The notes: a model not told the origin generated them from the sequence alone. A stretch of 64,000 nt of DNA from Bradyrhizobium liaoningense (GCF_018130785.1 NZ_JAFCJT010000012.1:147842-211841), one strand, 5' to 3'. Positions 40,214-48,166 are shown, numbered from the stretch's first letter. Numbers and translations are program-made.

Positions 40214-41080
40214 ATGGCCTTTCGTTCCCGCCGTGAAAAGCTGCGTTCGATCCTGACGGGCGGGACTTGCGTCCATCCCGGCTCGGTCTATGACGCGATC
40301 TCCATCCGCATCGCCGAGGATCTCGGCTTTCCACTCGGCATGTTCGGCGGCTCGGTCGCCTCGCTCGCAGTGCTCGGCGACCCCGATGTCACGCTGATCA
40401 CGCTCACCGAGCTTGCCGAGCAGATGCGGCGGATGTCGCGCGCGGCGACGCTGCCGGTGCTGGTCGATGCCGATCACGGCTATGGCAATGCGCTCAACGT
40501 GCGCCGCACGGTGCAGGAGCTGGAGACCGCGGGCGCCGCCGGCCTCACCATCGAGGACACGCTGCTGCCGGCTGCTTTTGGCGAGGCGAAGACGCAGCTG
40601 ACCTCGCTGGAAGAAGGCGTCGGCAAGATGAAGGCGGCGCTCGACGGCCGCAGCGATCCCTCGCTCGTCATCATGGGCCGCACTGGGGCTGCCTCGGTCA
40701 GCTCCATCGAGGATGCGATCCGCCGCGCCAGGGCTTATGAGGCGACCGGTGTCGATGCGCTGTTCTTCACCGGAATCAAGTCGCGCGCCGAGCTCGAGGC
40801 CATCGTATCAGCTACCCATCTGCCGATCGTGCTCGGTGGTGCGCCGGACGAATTGAACGCGATCGACTATCTCGCGGACCAGCGCGTGCGCATCGCGCTT
40901 CAGGGCCATGCGCCGATCGCGGCCGCCACGCAGGCCGTCTACGAGACGCAGAAAGCGTTGCGCGAGGGCACGCCGCCGAAGAACCTCAAAGGACTTCCGT
41001 CGCCGGATTTGACCAGCCGCGTCATGCGCGAGGCCGACGTCAAGGCGCGCGGCGCCGGCTTTCTCGGGCTGAAAAAATGA
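40214..41080 (+). CDS. oxaloacetate decarboxylase of the isocitrate lyase/PEP mutase superfamily
   Basis: 288 residues; GAGAGGGCACC upstream of the ATG. MAFRSRREKLRSILTGGTCVHPGSVYDAISIRIAEDLGFPLGMFGGSVASL, then LPVLVDADHGYGNALNVRRTVQELETAGAAGLTIEDTLLP (Mg-binding DADHGYG) and IMGRTGAASVSSIEDAI. This matches the biotin-independent oxaloacetate decarboxylase group (PA4872 type, about 287 residues), which makes pyruvate and CO2. It shares ATGA with the acylphosphatase gene and follows pccA, so C3/C4 acid metabolism is the common theme. Confidence 0.9.
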   Translation: MAFRSRREKLRSILTGGTCVHPGSVYDAISIRIAEDLGFPLGMFGGSVASLAVLGDPDVTLITLTELAEQMRRMSRAATLPVLVDADHGYGNALNVRRTVQELETAGAAGLTIEDTLLPAAFGEAKTQLTSLEEGVGKMKAALDGRSDPSLVIMGRTGAASVSSIEDAIRRARAYEATGVDALFFTGIKSRAELEAIVSATHLPIVLGGAPDELNAIDYLADQRVRIALQGHAPIAAATQAVYETQKALREGTPPKNLKGLPSPDLTSRVMREADVKARGAGFLGLKK

Positions 41081-41376
41081 GCCGAGCGATTCTCCAGGTC
41101 ATGATCCGCGGCCGCGTGCAGGGCGTCGGCTATAGGGCCTGGGTCGAGTACCAGGCGACAACCAGTGGCCTCGAAGGCTGGGTTCGCAACCGCCGCGACG
41201 GCAGCGTGGAAGCTCTGTTCGCAGGCACGCCAAAGCATGTCGCCGACATGGTCGCGCTGTGCCGCCACGGCCCGCCGTCGTCGCGCGTGGACAGCGTCAC
41301 GAGCGAGACCGCCAGTGCGGACGAATTGAACCTGCGCAGGGCAGGGGAGACATTCTCGGTCTTGCCGACGGTGTAG
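41077..41376 (+). CDS. acyP: acylphosphatase
   Basis: 99 residues, start overlapping the previous stop by four bases (ATGA). VMIRGRVQGVGYRAWVEYQATTSGLEGWVRNRRDGSVEALFAG contains the catalytic Arg (in GYRAW, of the RVQGVGYR phosphate loop) and Asn (in VRNRRDG). It hydrolyses carboxyl-phosphate bonds such as acetyl phosphate. Normal family length. Confidence 0.95.
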   Translation: MSRAILQVMIRGRVQGVGYRAWVEYQATTSGLEGWVRNRRDGSVEALFAGTPKHVADMVALCRHGPPSSRVDSVTSETASADELNLRRAGETFSVLPTV

Positions 41377-41393
41377 GTGCGTTCTGTGAGGTC

Positions 41394-41429
41394 GTCATGC
41401 CCGGGCTTGTCCCGGGCATCCACGTTCTT
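41394..41429. repeat. interspersed repeat with TGCCCGGG/CCCGGGCA stem
   Basis: TGCCCGGG (41398-41405), loop CTTGT, CCCGGGCA (41411-41418), followed by TCCACGTTCTT. I recall this module as one of the most frequent intergenic repeats in Bradyrhizobium. Here it separates convergent acylphosphatase and kinase genes and may end both transcripts. One copy in the window. Confidence 0.65.
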
Positions 41430-41470
41430 CGTACGACGTGAGGGCGGGGTGAGGCGAAGAGACCATCGCC

Positions 41471-42991
41471 TCACCTTGGCAGCTTCGAGATCGCCTCGCT
41501 CAGCTCGTGGATCTCGTAGGGCTTGCGCAGGATCGGGAAGTCGCCGCGGACGTCGGCGGCGGCTTCGCTGTAGCCGGTGGCGAGCAGGATCGGCAGGCCA
41601 GGGCGGACCTGGCGCAGATGATGGGCAAGACCGAGCCCGTCCATCTTGCCGGGCATGACGATGTCCGAGAATACGAAGTCGACGCCGTTCTTCTCGAGCT
41701 CTAGCAGTGCGGATTCGGCGTCTGCGACCCGGCGCACGCGATAGCCGAGCTGCTCCAGAAGGCCGATGCTGACGATCGCGACATCAGGATTGTCTTCGAC
41801 CAGCAACACCGTGCCGCTGCCGAGAACCGGCGTCGTCGGAGCGGTCTCGCTCGGAGCGGCCGCGGTTTCGCGCGGCAGCAGAATGGTGAAGGTGGTGCCC
41901 TTGCCGAGCTCGCTTGCGACCTTGACCGTGCCGCCCGCCTGGTGCGCAAAGCCGTGCACCTGCGACAGGCCGAGACCTGTACCCTTGCCGACCGCTTTCG
42001 TCGTGAAGAACGGCTCGAAGATCTTGTCGACGACGTCGGAGGGGATGCCAAGCCCGGTATCGGCGACGGTGATGGCGATGTGCTCGCCGCTGTGGAGCGG
42101 ATCGTCCAGGACGACGTTGCGTGCGCCGACGGTCACCGTGCCGCCGTCGGGCATGGCATCGCGAGCGTTGATGACGAGATTGAGCAGCGCCGTCTCGAGC
42201 TCGGAGACGTCGGCCTTGACCGACCAGACCGCGCGGTCGATGTCGAAGGCGAGACGAACCACGCTCCCGACGCCGGCCTGAAGCACTTCGCGGATCGCCT
42301 CGATGCGCTCGCCGAAGCGGATCGCCTGGGGATTGACGCTCTGTCGCCGCGCGAAGGTCAGGAGCTGGCTGGTCAGTGCGGCGCCGCGCTTGGTTGCCGT
42401 CTCGATCGCGGACATCGCGCGCTGAAGCCTGGCCTCGTCGTCATCACCTTTCTTCAGTATGTGAAGGCTGCCGCTGATGATCATCAGGAGGTTGTTGAAG
42501 TCGTGCGCGACGCCGCCGGTGAGCTGTCCGAGCGCATCGAACTTCTGCGATTCCGCAAGCTGCCTCTGCATCGCCTCGAGCTTGAGCTGCGCGTTGCGCC
42601 GCTCGGTGATGTCGCGGGTGATCTTGGCGAAACCGACCAGGGTGCCGCTCTCGTAGATCGGATCGATGATGACGCTCGCCCAGAAGAACGTGCCATCCTT
42701 GCGGACGCGCCAGCCTTCCTCCTCGTAGCGGCCGTGGTCCCGCGCGATGCCGAGGGCACGCGCGGGCTTGCCGTTGGCGCGGTCGGTCTCGGTGTAGAAG
42801 CGCGAGAAATGCTGGCCGAGGATCTCTTGGGGCGCATAGCCTTTGATCCGCTCGCCGCCGATATTCCAGCTCGTGATGATCCCGGTGGGATCGAGCATGT
42901 AGAGCGCGTAGTCCGCGACGCCCTCCACCAACAGCCGAAAGCTGCGCTCGCTTTCGAACAAGTCTCTCTGCTGACTGGACTTTGTCGCCAT
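41471..42991 (-). CDS. hybrid sensor histidine kinase: PAS, kinase, receiver
   Basis: 506 residues from ATG 42991; the frame extends to a TTG at 43066 but that region lacks a ribosome site. Cytoplasmic. PAS domain about 10-135 (SFRLLVEGVADYALYMLDPTGIITSWNIGGERIKGYAPQEILGQHFSRFYTETD), HisKA with FDALGQLTGGVAHDFNNLLMII (His near 163), HATPase with NARDAMPDGGTVT and FEPFFTTKAVGKGTGLGLSQVHGFA, then a receiver with VEDNPDVA and Asp near 442 (VFSDIVMPG). Same type as the kinase at 34165 but with one PAS. Divergent from the GbsR operon. Confidence 0.93.
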   Translation of the reverse strand: MATKSSQQRDLFESERSFRLLVEGVADYALYMLDPTGIITSWNIGGERIKGYAPQEILGQHFSRFYTETDRANGKPARALGIARDHGRYEEEGWRVRKDGTFFWASVIIDPIYESGTLVGFAKITRDITERRNAQLKLEAMQRQLAESQKFDALGQLTGGVAHDFNNLLMIISGSLHILKKGDDDEARLQRAMSAIETATKRGAALTSQLLTFARRQSVNPQAIRFGERIEAIREVLQAGVGSVVRLAFDIDRAVWSVKADVSELETALLNLVINARDAMPDGGTVTVGARNVVLDDPLHSGEHIAITVADTGLGIPSDVVDKIFEPFFTTKAVGKGTGLGLSQVHGFAHQAGGTVKVASELGKGTTFTILLPRETAAAPSETAPTTPVLGSGTVLLVEDNPDVAIVSIGLLEQLGYRVRRVADAESALLELEKNGVDFVFSDIVMPGKMDGLGLAHHLRQVRPGLPILLATGYSEAAADVRGDFPILRKPYEIHELSEAISKLPR

Positions 42992-43107
42992 TCTCAACCC
43001 GCCTGGAACCGGGGCAAACGTCCAGACGGGCGTTTGGTTCCCGTTCTCTGGGGCGTTTTTAGGCAAATACGACGGACGGTATGCAGCGCGCCAGCCGACG
43101 AGCGCTC

Positions 43108-43136
43108 TTGACAGTCAGCCGCATTCGTCAGATATT
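43108..43136 (+). promoter_or_regulatory. sigma-70-type promoter of the GbsR operon
   Basis: TTGACA (43108-43113), exactly 17 bases, GATATT (43131-43136). The start point predicted six to eight bases downstream is 43142-43144, on the ATG at 43143, so the mRNA would be leaderless. No Shine-Dalgarno sequence precedes the ATG. Confidence 0.72.
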
Positions 43137-43154
43137 TCTGTCATGACAGAAATA
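43133..43154. promoter_or_regulatory. perfect 22-bp palindrome over the GbsR start codon
   Basis: TATTTCTGTCA (43133-43143) is followed directly by its exact reverse complement TGACAGAAATA (43144-43154). The centre is the ATG itself, and the left arm covers most of the -10 box. A dimeric regulator bound here would block promoter melting and the start of translation, so autorepression by the encoded MarR/GbsR-like protein is the natural reading. Confidence 0.78.
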
Positions 43155-43700
43155 ACCGGAAAGAAGAAACTTCCCGCCGCCGTCGAGCGCTTCATCCTGC
43201 ATTGGGGCGACATGGGGGACGGGTGGGGCGTCAATCGCTCGGTCAGCCAGATCCACGGGCTGCTCTATCTGGCCGAAGCGCCGATGACGGCCGAGGACAT
43301 CGCCGACACGCTCGGCATGGCGCGCTCCAACGTCTCCAATTCGCTGAAGGAGCTGCTCGCCTGGAACCTGATCCGGCGCGTCCCGATCCTCGGCGACCGC
43401 CGTGATCATTACGAGGCCGAGACCGACATCTGGGAGGTCGCCGCGAGAATTGCGGCGCGGCGCAAGGAGCGGGAGCTCGACCCGGCAATCACAGCGCTGC
43501 GGGCCTGCGTGTCCGATGCTGCCGACGACCCGACCATCAATCCGGTGGCCAGCAAACGGCTGAAGGAGATGCTCGCCTTCACCGAGCTCGCCGACCACTG
43601 GTTCATGCAGATGCTGAAGGTGCCGCGGCCGCGGCTGGTCGCCTTGATGCGGCTCGGCGAGAAGATCGCCAACCTGTTGCCGCTGGGCAAGGCCAAATAG
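43143..43700 (+). CDS. GbsR/MarR-family transcriptional regulator
   Basis: 185 residues. AAVERFILHWGDMGDGWGVNRSVSQIHGLLYLAEAPMTAEDIADTLGMARSNVSNSLKELLAWNLIRRVPILGDRRDHYEAETDIWEVAARI is the GbsR signature: an N-terminal helix, then a winged helix with recognition helix ARSNVSNSLKELL and wing GDRRDHYE. The C-terminal part (100-185) is helical and probably mediates dimers. First gene of a three-gene operon with DUF4166 and epimerase genes; see the promoter and palindrome entries for its control. Confidence 0.92.
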   Translation: MTEITGKKKLPAAVERFILHWGDMGDGWGVNRSVSQIHGLLYLAEAPMTAEDIADTLGMARSNVSNSLKELLAWNLIRRVPILGDRRDHYEAETDIWEVAARIAARRKERELDPAITALRACVSDAADDPTINPVASKRLKEMLAFTELADHWFMQMLKVPRPRLVALMRLGEKIANLLPLGKAK

Positions 43701-43716
43701 CGTTGAGGAGGGTGCG

Positions 43717-44382
43717 ATGACGTCGGCTCGATTATCAGGCTCCAACGCATCTCTTCCCGCTCACACTAAACTGCTCGACGACCGCCGCTTCCGCGCGCTG
43801 CTCTCGGACGAGGATTGGGGCCGCCTGCCGCTCGCGACCTGGCGGCGCTTTTCAAAACGCGTCGCCGATGGAGACAGTGTCGTCTATGTCGGAATCGTCG
43901 ACGAGGTCGGCTTCAGCGACATTGGCTGGTGGTTCGCGCAGGTCGCTCGCCTGATCGGCGGCCCGCTGCCGACCGGCCGCGACACCGGTGTGCCGATGAT
44001 CGTGACTGTTACCGAGGACGGCGCTACCGGCGGCCAGACCTGGACCCGCATCTGCGCGCGCAAGCGGGGCTTTCCGCAAGTGATTCATTCCGCAAAGCGC
44101 TTCGCCGGCCCGACCGGGCTCGAGGAGTATGTCGGCTTCGGCGTCTCGATGGCGCTCCGCATCGCGGTCGAAGGCGAGACGCTGACTTTTCGCAGCGCTG
44201 CTTACGGCCTGCAGCTCGGCCGCCTCTGGATCCCGCTGCCGCAATGGCTCACGCCGGGCGATCTCACGGTGAGGCACAGCGATCTCGGCGAGGGCGCTTT
44301 CCGTTTCACTCTCGACGTCATTCATCCGCGTTACGGCGCGCTGATCCACCAGTCCGCCGTGTTCAGGGAGGCCGTGTCATGA
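43717..44382 (+). CDS. DUF4166 domain protein
   Basis: 221 residues from ATG 43717 (GAGGAGGGTGCG just ahead). No signal or membrane helix of note. WGRLPLATWRRFSKRVADGDSVVYVGIVDEVGFSDIGWWFAQVARLIGGPLPTGRDTGVPMIVTVTEDGATGGQTWTRI is the DUF4166 pattern; it ends GALIHQSAVFREAVS. Overlaps the next gene by four bases. DUF4166 modules often occur beside or fused to NAD-dependent epimerase-like proteins, which fits here. Biochemical role unknown. Confidence 0.85.
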   Translation: MTSARLSGSNASLPAHTKLLDDRRFRALLSDEDWGRLPLATWRRFSKRVADGDSVVYVGIVDEVGFSDIGWWFAQVARLIGGPLPTGRDTGVPMIVTVTEDGATGGQTWTRICARKRGFPQVIHSAKRFAGPTGLEEYVGFGVSMALRIAVEGETLTFRSAAYGLQLGRLWIPLPQWLTPGDLTVRHSDLGEGAFRFTLDVIHPRYGALIHQSAVFREAVS

Positions 44383-45815
44383 CGCAGCTCATGTGGACGC
44401 TCATCGCCATCCAGATCGTGATGGGCGCGTTCGACACCTTCTATCACCACGAATTCACCGAGCGGCTGGCCTGGCGTCCGTCGCAGCGTTTCGAGCTGAA
44501 GCTGCACGGCATCCGCAACATGCTCTATGCACTCCTGTTCCTTTTGCTCGGTTGGCTCGAAGTCCATGGCGTGCTGGCGCTTTTGATCATCGCGGTGCTG
44601 GTTGCCGAGATCGTCATCACGCTGATGGACTTCGTCGAGGAGGACCTGAGCCGGAAGCTGCCGCCGAGCGAGCGGATCAATCACACGCTGCTGGCGATCA
44701 ATTACGGCGCCATCCTGGTGCTGCTGTTGCCCGTGCTGATCGATTGGGGGATGCAGCCGTTCGGCGTGACCGTGGTGTATCAGGGCTTGCTCAGCATCGC
44801 CGCGACCGCCTGCGCGGTTGGCGCTGCGCTGTGCGGTGTCAGGGATTTTGCCGCGATGCGCCGGCTCGGCCGGATGCGAAGCGTGCCCGCTCACGGGCTC
44901 GTCGAAAAGCTGCCCGGCCGCAAGACCGTGCTGATCACTGGCGCCACCGGCTTCATCGGCAGCCGGCTTGCGGCGAGCCTTGGTGAGGCAGGGCATCACG
45001 TCATCGCGCTGATCCGCAACCCCGCGAAGGCCGAGATGCTGTCGCCGCCGGTCACGCTGATCACGAGTCTTGATCAGCTCGCCGCGGACACGCAGATCGA
45101 TGCCATCGTCAATCTCGCCGGCGAGCCGATCGGTAACGGCCTCTGGACCGAAGCAAAGCGCGCGAAGATCATCAACTCCCGCATCGACATGACCGGTGAG
45201 ATCGTCAAGCTGGTCGCGCGGCTCGATCGCAAGCCCGAGGTGCTCGTCAGCGGCTCCGCGATCGGCTGGTACGGTCTGTGGGCCGACCAGGTGCTGACGG
45301 AATCGGCGAAGTCGCATGCCTGCTTCAGCCACGAGCTGTGCGCGGCCTGGGAAAAGGCGGCGCGCCCCGTGGAGGAGCTTGGCGTGCGCGTGGTTTACTT
45401 GCGCATCGGCCTCGTGCTTGGCACCGAAGGCGGCTTCATCACGCGCATGCTGACGCCGTTCGAGTTCGGGCTCGGCGGCCCGCTCGGCACCGGGCGGCAG
45501 TGGATGTCGTGGATCGAACGGGACGATCTGATCCGGCTGATCGCCTATGTGATGGCAACGCCCGATCTCGCCGGCCCCGTCAACGCCACCGCGCCGATTC
45601 CCGTCACCAACGCGAAGTTCACCGAAGAGCTCGGCCGCCGTCTGCGTCGGCCCGCGGTGTTCCGCATCCCCGGTGGCCTGTTGCGCCGGATCGGCGGCGG
45701 CTTTGCCGACGAGCTCCTGCTCGGTGGTCAGCGGGTGCTGCCGAACAAGGCGCTGAGCCGCGGTTTTGTGTTCAGGCACGAGACGCTGCGCAGCGCGTTC
45801 GAGGCGATCTTGTGA
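44379..45815 (+). CDS. membrane-anchored TIGR01777-type NAD(P)-dependent epimerase/dehydratase
   Basis: 478 residues from ATG 44379 (ATGA overlap). Two parts: residues 1-155 hold four or five membrane helices (LMWTLIAIQIVMGAFDTFYHHEF, LYALLFLLLGWLEVHGVLALLIIAVLVAEIVI, INYGAILVLLLPVLIDWG, GLLSIAATACAVGAALC); residues about 180-478 are a TIGR01777 SDR: KTVLITGATGFIGSRLAASLGEAGHHVIALIRNP, IVNLAGEPIGNGLWTEAKRAKIINSRI, SGSAIGWYG, RIGLVLGTEGGFITRMLTPFEFGLGGPLGTGRQWMSWIERDDLIRLI. The membrane part is an extra module compared with the usual 300-residue protein. Substrate unknown. Confidence 0.9.
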   Translation: MTQLMWTLIAIQIVMGAFDTFYHHEFTERLAWRPSQRFELKLHGIRNMLYALLFLLLGWLEVHGVLALLIIAVLVAEIVITLMDFVEEDLSRKLPPSERINHTLLAINYGAILVLLLPVLIDWGMQPFGVTVVYQGLLSIAATACAVGAALCGVRDFAAMRRLGRMRSVPAHGLVEKLPGRKTVLITGATGFIGSRLAASLGEAGHHVIALIRNPAKAEMLSPPVTLITSLDQLAADTQIDAIVNLAGEPIGNGLWTEAKRAKIINSRIDMTGEIVKLVARLDRKPEVLVSGSAIGWYGLWADQVLTESAKSHACFSHELCAAWEKAARPVEELGVRVVYLRIGLVLGTEGGFITRMLTPFEFGLGGPLGTGRQWMSWIERDDLIRLIAYVMATPDLAGPVNATAPIPVTNAKFTEELGRRLRRPAVFRIPGGLLRRIGGGFADELLLGGQRVLPNKALSRGFVFRHETLRSAFEAIL

Positions 45816-45819
45816 GACT

Positions 45820-46674
45820 TCAGGGGGCGGCTACACTTCGAAACGTTGCCGCCACGGCACGCAGCGCTGCAAGCTTCGCGGGATCGCTGACCTTCGAATG
45901 AAGCATCACCTTCGAGCTGCCGAGCTTCGGCAGCTTGTGTGCTGGCCCGATGTCGATGAGGCCTGCCGGCGCAATCCGCCGCGCCAGCGGCGCGATTGCA
46001 AGCCCGGCAAGTGCGGCCGCAACCACTGCCGTGACACCGCCGCCGACAAAACGTTCACGCCAGGCGATGCCGGCCTTGTCGAGCGTGCGCACGGCGACGG
46101 CACGGACGCCGCAGGGTGGGGCGAGTGTTGCGAGCGGCAGCGGCTCACCCTTCAGCAAGGTATGGCGTCGTGATGCGAACCAGCCGAACTCGTCCTCGGT
46201 CAGCTTTTCGCCGCCCCGGCGGCTGCCTTCCTGGCGCACGATCACGGCGTCAAGCCCGCCCGCATCATAGGCATCCTGCATCTCGCGCGAGAATCCGATG
46301 GTGACGGCGAGGGTGAGGCTTGAGGACATCGCGTGCAGCCGTTCGAGCAGCGGCACCAGCTCCGGGCCTGCGGCGTGGTCGGAGATGCCGAGCGAGAGCG
46401 ACTGCGCGGCTGAAATCTCGCCCGACAGCGCGCGGTCATGCGCCTCCATCAGCGCGCGGGCGCGATCGAGGAAGCTTGCGCCGTCGGCGGTGAGCCGGAC
46501 CGCGCGCGGCGAGCGCTCGACGAGGCGTTTGCCCAGCAGCGTCTCCAGCCGCTGAAGCTTCAGGCTGACCGCGGCCTGCGTCGTGCCGAGCGCTTCGGCC
46601 GCGCGTGTAAAGCTCTGGAGGTCGGCGACCAGCAGGAAGGCCTGGATGGTGGCGATGTCGAGTGTAGCTGTCAT
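45820..46674 (-). CDS. LysR-family transcriptional regulator
   Basis: 284 residues. HTH at 5-65: LDIATIQAFLLVADLQSFTRAAEALGTTQAAVSLKLQRLETLLGKRLVERSPRAVRLTADGASFL. Effector domain from about 90 (SLSLGISDHAAGPELVPLLERLH). Divergent from the tautomerase gene, which is its likely target; an inverted repeat with 11-base spacing lies between them. Confidence 0.93.
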   Translation of the reverse strand: MTATLDIATIQAFLLVADLQSFTRAAEALGTTQAAVSLKLQRLETLLGKRLVERSPRAVRLTADGASFLDRARALMEAHDRALSGEISAAQSLSLGISDHAAGPELVPLLERLHAMSSSLTLAVTIGFSREMQDAYDAGGLDAVIVRQEGSRRGGEKLTEDEFGWFASRRHTLLKGEPLPLATLAPPCGVRAVAVRTLDKAGIAWRERFVGGGVTAVVAAALAGLAIAPLARRIAPAGLIDIGPAHKLPKLGSSKVMLHSKVSDPAKLAALRAVAATFRSVAAP

Positions 46675-46691
46675 TATGATTGGTTATCACT

Positions 46692-46714
46692 GGTATCAAT
46701 AGAGATAAGATACC
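46692..46714. promoter_or_regulatory. LysR-type box between LysR and tautomerase genes
   Basis: GGTATC (46692-46697), 11 bases, GATACC (46709-46714): an ATC-N11-GAT inverted repeat of the classical LTTR type, 18 bases from the LysR start and 73 from the tautomerase start. Confidence 0.6.
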
Positions 46715-46787
46715 AAAATGACGAGGGGAGGTCTAGCTTCTCACCAACGCCGCGCAAGACCTGCGCAGCATCTTGAGGAGAACCACC

Positions 46788-47210
46788 ATGCCGCTGATCA
46801 CCGTGTCCTACACCACCTCCCGCCAGTCGCCGTCGCTGAAGGCCGAGATCGCGAATGCCGTGTCCGAGCTCACCGCAAAAATCCTGCACAAGGATCCCAA
46901 GGTGACCGCCATCATCGTGAAATCGGTCGACGCAGGCGACTGGTTCGCCGGCGGCAAGTCGCTCGCCGAGCAGAAGCTTGCCAGCTACTGGATCGACATC
47001 CATGTCAGCGAAGGCACCAACACCAAGGACGAGAAGGCGACCTATCTCGCCGCGATGTTCAAGCGCATGGCCGAGATTTTGGGCCCGCTGCATCCCGAGA
47101 CGTATCTGCACGTCGATGAGGTCAAGGGCGATGCCTACGGTTTTGGCGGCCTGACCCAGGAGCGGCGTTACATCGCCGGCAAGCTCGAGGTTGCGTTGCA
47201 GGCGGCGTGA
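46788..47210 (+). CDS. tautomerase family protein (4-oxalocrotonate tautomerase-like)
   Basis: 140 residues from ATG 46788 (TTGAGGAGAACCACC just ahead). MPLITVSYTTSRQSPSLKAEIANAVSELTAKILHKDPKVTAIIVKSVDAGDWFAGGKSLA: Pro at position 2, exposed by Met removal, is the catalytic base of the superfamily. It is about twice the length of 4-OT, with a C-terminal extension (GPLHPETYLHVDEVKGDAYGFGGLTQERRYIAGKLE). Substrate unknown. Followed by a bidirectional terminator. Confidence 0.88.
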   Translation: MPLITVSYTTSRQSPSLKAEIANAVSELTAKILHKDPKVTAIIVKSVDAGDWFAGGKSLAEQKLASYWIDIHVSEGTNTKDEKATYLAAMFKRMAEILGPLHPETYLHVDEVKGDAYGFGGLTQERRYIAGKLEVALQAA

Positions 47211-47218
47211 GGTCGCAA

Positions 47219-47246
47219 GCCGCGGGTGAAGAATCTCACCCGCGGC
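47219..47246. terminator. bidirectional hairpin between convergent genes
   Basis: GCCGCGGGTGA (47219-47229), loop AGAATC, TCACCCGCGGC (47236-47246), followed by CTGTTG. An 11-bp perfect stem lying between the tautomerase and the DnaB-like gene. Confidence 0.75.
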
Positions 47247-47254
47247 CTGTTGCA

Positions 47255-47968
47255 CTAGCTCGCCGCCCGGAACTGAACCTCGGAATTATTCAGGAAGCAC
47301 GTCTTGTCGAAGAGTTTCAGGTCCAGCGGGTTCGGCAACCTGACATCGCTGAGATCAGGGCAGGGCTTGATCGTTGGGTCATAGGATCGGTCGATCTGCG
47401 AGATGAAGACGACGATCAGCCCCTTGTCGCGTGCGAACGATTTCAATGCGCGCACCTGAACAGCGAGATCAGGATTTTCCCGCCTCTGGTCGAGCAATTG
47501 CAGATAGTCGATCACCACGACCGTGCCGCGCGGCGCCGGCGCCATCTGCTTGACGACGTAGTCGGCGCTGATCGTGTCAGAGCAGTCGACCTCGAACAGT
47601 TTGTCGAACTGTGCCGGGTCCACGCCAATCGCCTGCAAGCGGTCCAGGACATCTTTCTCGGTATATTCGAGCGAGAAGAATGCAGCGCGATGGCCCGACT
47701 TCATGGCCTCCACGGCGAGTTCGAGGCTCATCAGGGTCTTGCCCTGACCGGGGCGCGCGCCCACCAGCACCAGATCACCCGGCCGGAATTGCGGGAACAG
47801 GCGATTGGCGGGCGTCAGTGCGGCGGCCTTTGCCGCGAGCATGCTCCAGGCGGAAAACCCTTCCGTCGCAGCGATGCGGTCAAGCGCGTCGTGGAGTGGA
47901 ATGCCTTCCCCGCGCGACAGGCGCTTGGCTCGTCGCTTCAGATGATGGATCGGCGCAGAGAGCCTCAT
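47255..47968 (-). CDS. DnaB-like RecA-fold ATPase lacking the DnaB N-terminal domain
   Basis: 237 residues from ATG 47968, with GGGAGG eight to nine bases upstream; the frame extends to 48157 but without a start signal. Walker A LVLVGARPGQGKTLMSLELAVEA near residue 72, SLEYTEKDVLDRL, Walker B VVVIDYLQLLDQR and FISQIDRS, all as in the DnaB C-terminal helicase domain. The N-terminal primase-binding domain is absent and the total length is half of DnaB, so it is not the replicative helicase. Role unknown; a RadA/KaiC-like or phage-derived function is possible. Confidence 0.88.
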   Translation of the reverse strand: MRLSAPIHHLKRRAKRLSRGEGIPLHDALDRIAATEGFSAWSMLAAKAAALTPANRLFPQFRPGDLVLVGARPGQGKTLMSLELAVEAMKSGHRAAFFSLEYTEKDVLDRLQAIGVDPAQFDKLFEVDCSDTISADYVVKQMAPAPRGTVVVIDYLQLLDQRRENPDLAVQVRALKSFARDKGLIVVFISQIDRSYDPTIKPCPDLSDVRLPNPLDLKLFDKTCFLNNSEVQFRAAS

Positions 47969-48166
47969 CGTCAAAACCTCCCATTGCGAGCAGAAACCGC
48001 AATCCCTCCTTATGCCTGGCGCTCGAACAGTCGGTCCGATGATCTCATCGCCCGGCATGATGTCTGCTTTCCCGGCGGAGGGGGGAGGCGTGGGCGGCGC
48101 CGGAAGCAAGCGTAGCCGATTCCGCGACTGCAGAGAACGCGGGCGGTGTGCGTCCAACAGGAAAAG

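Noticed and set aside
38105..41376. Complete propionate (methylmalonyl) pathway operon
   Set aside because: Only an alpha subunit is present. No beta subunit, epimerase or mutase gene is in the window, and a hairpin separates pccA from the next gene.
44375..44383. Second GbsR site at the epimerase start (TGTCATGAC)
   Set aside because: Only the central core of the 22-bp palindrome is present, and it arises from the ATGA overlap between genes, so chance is likely.
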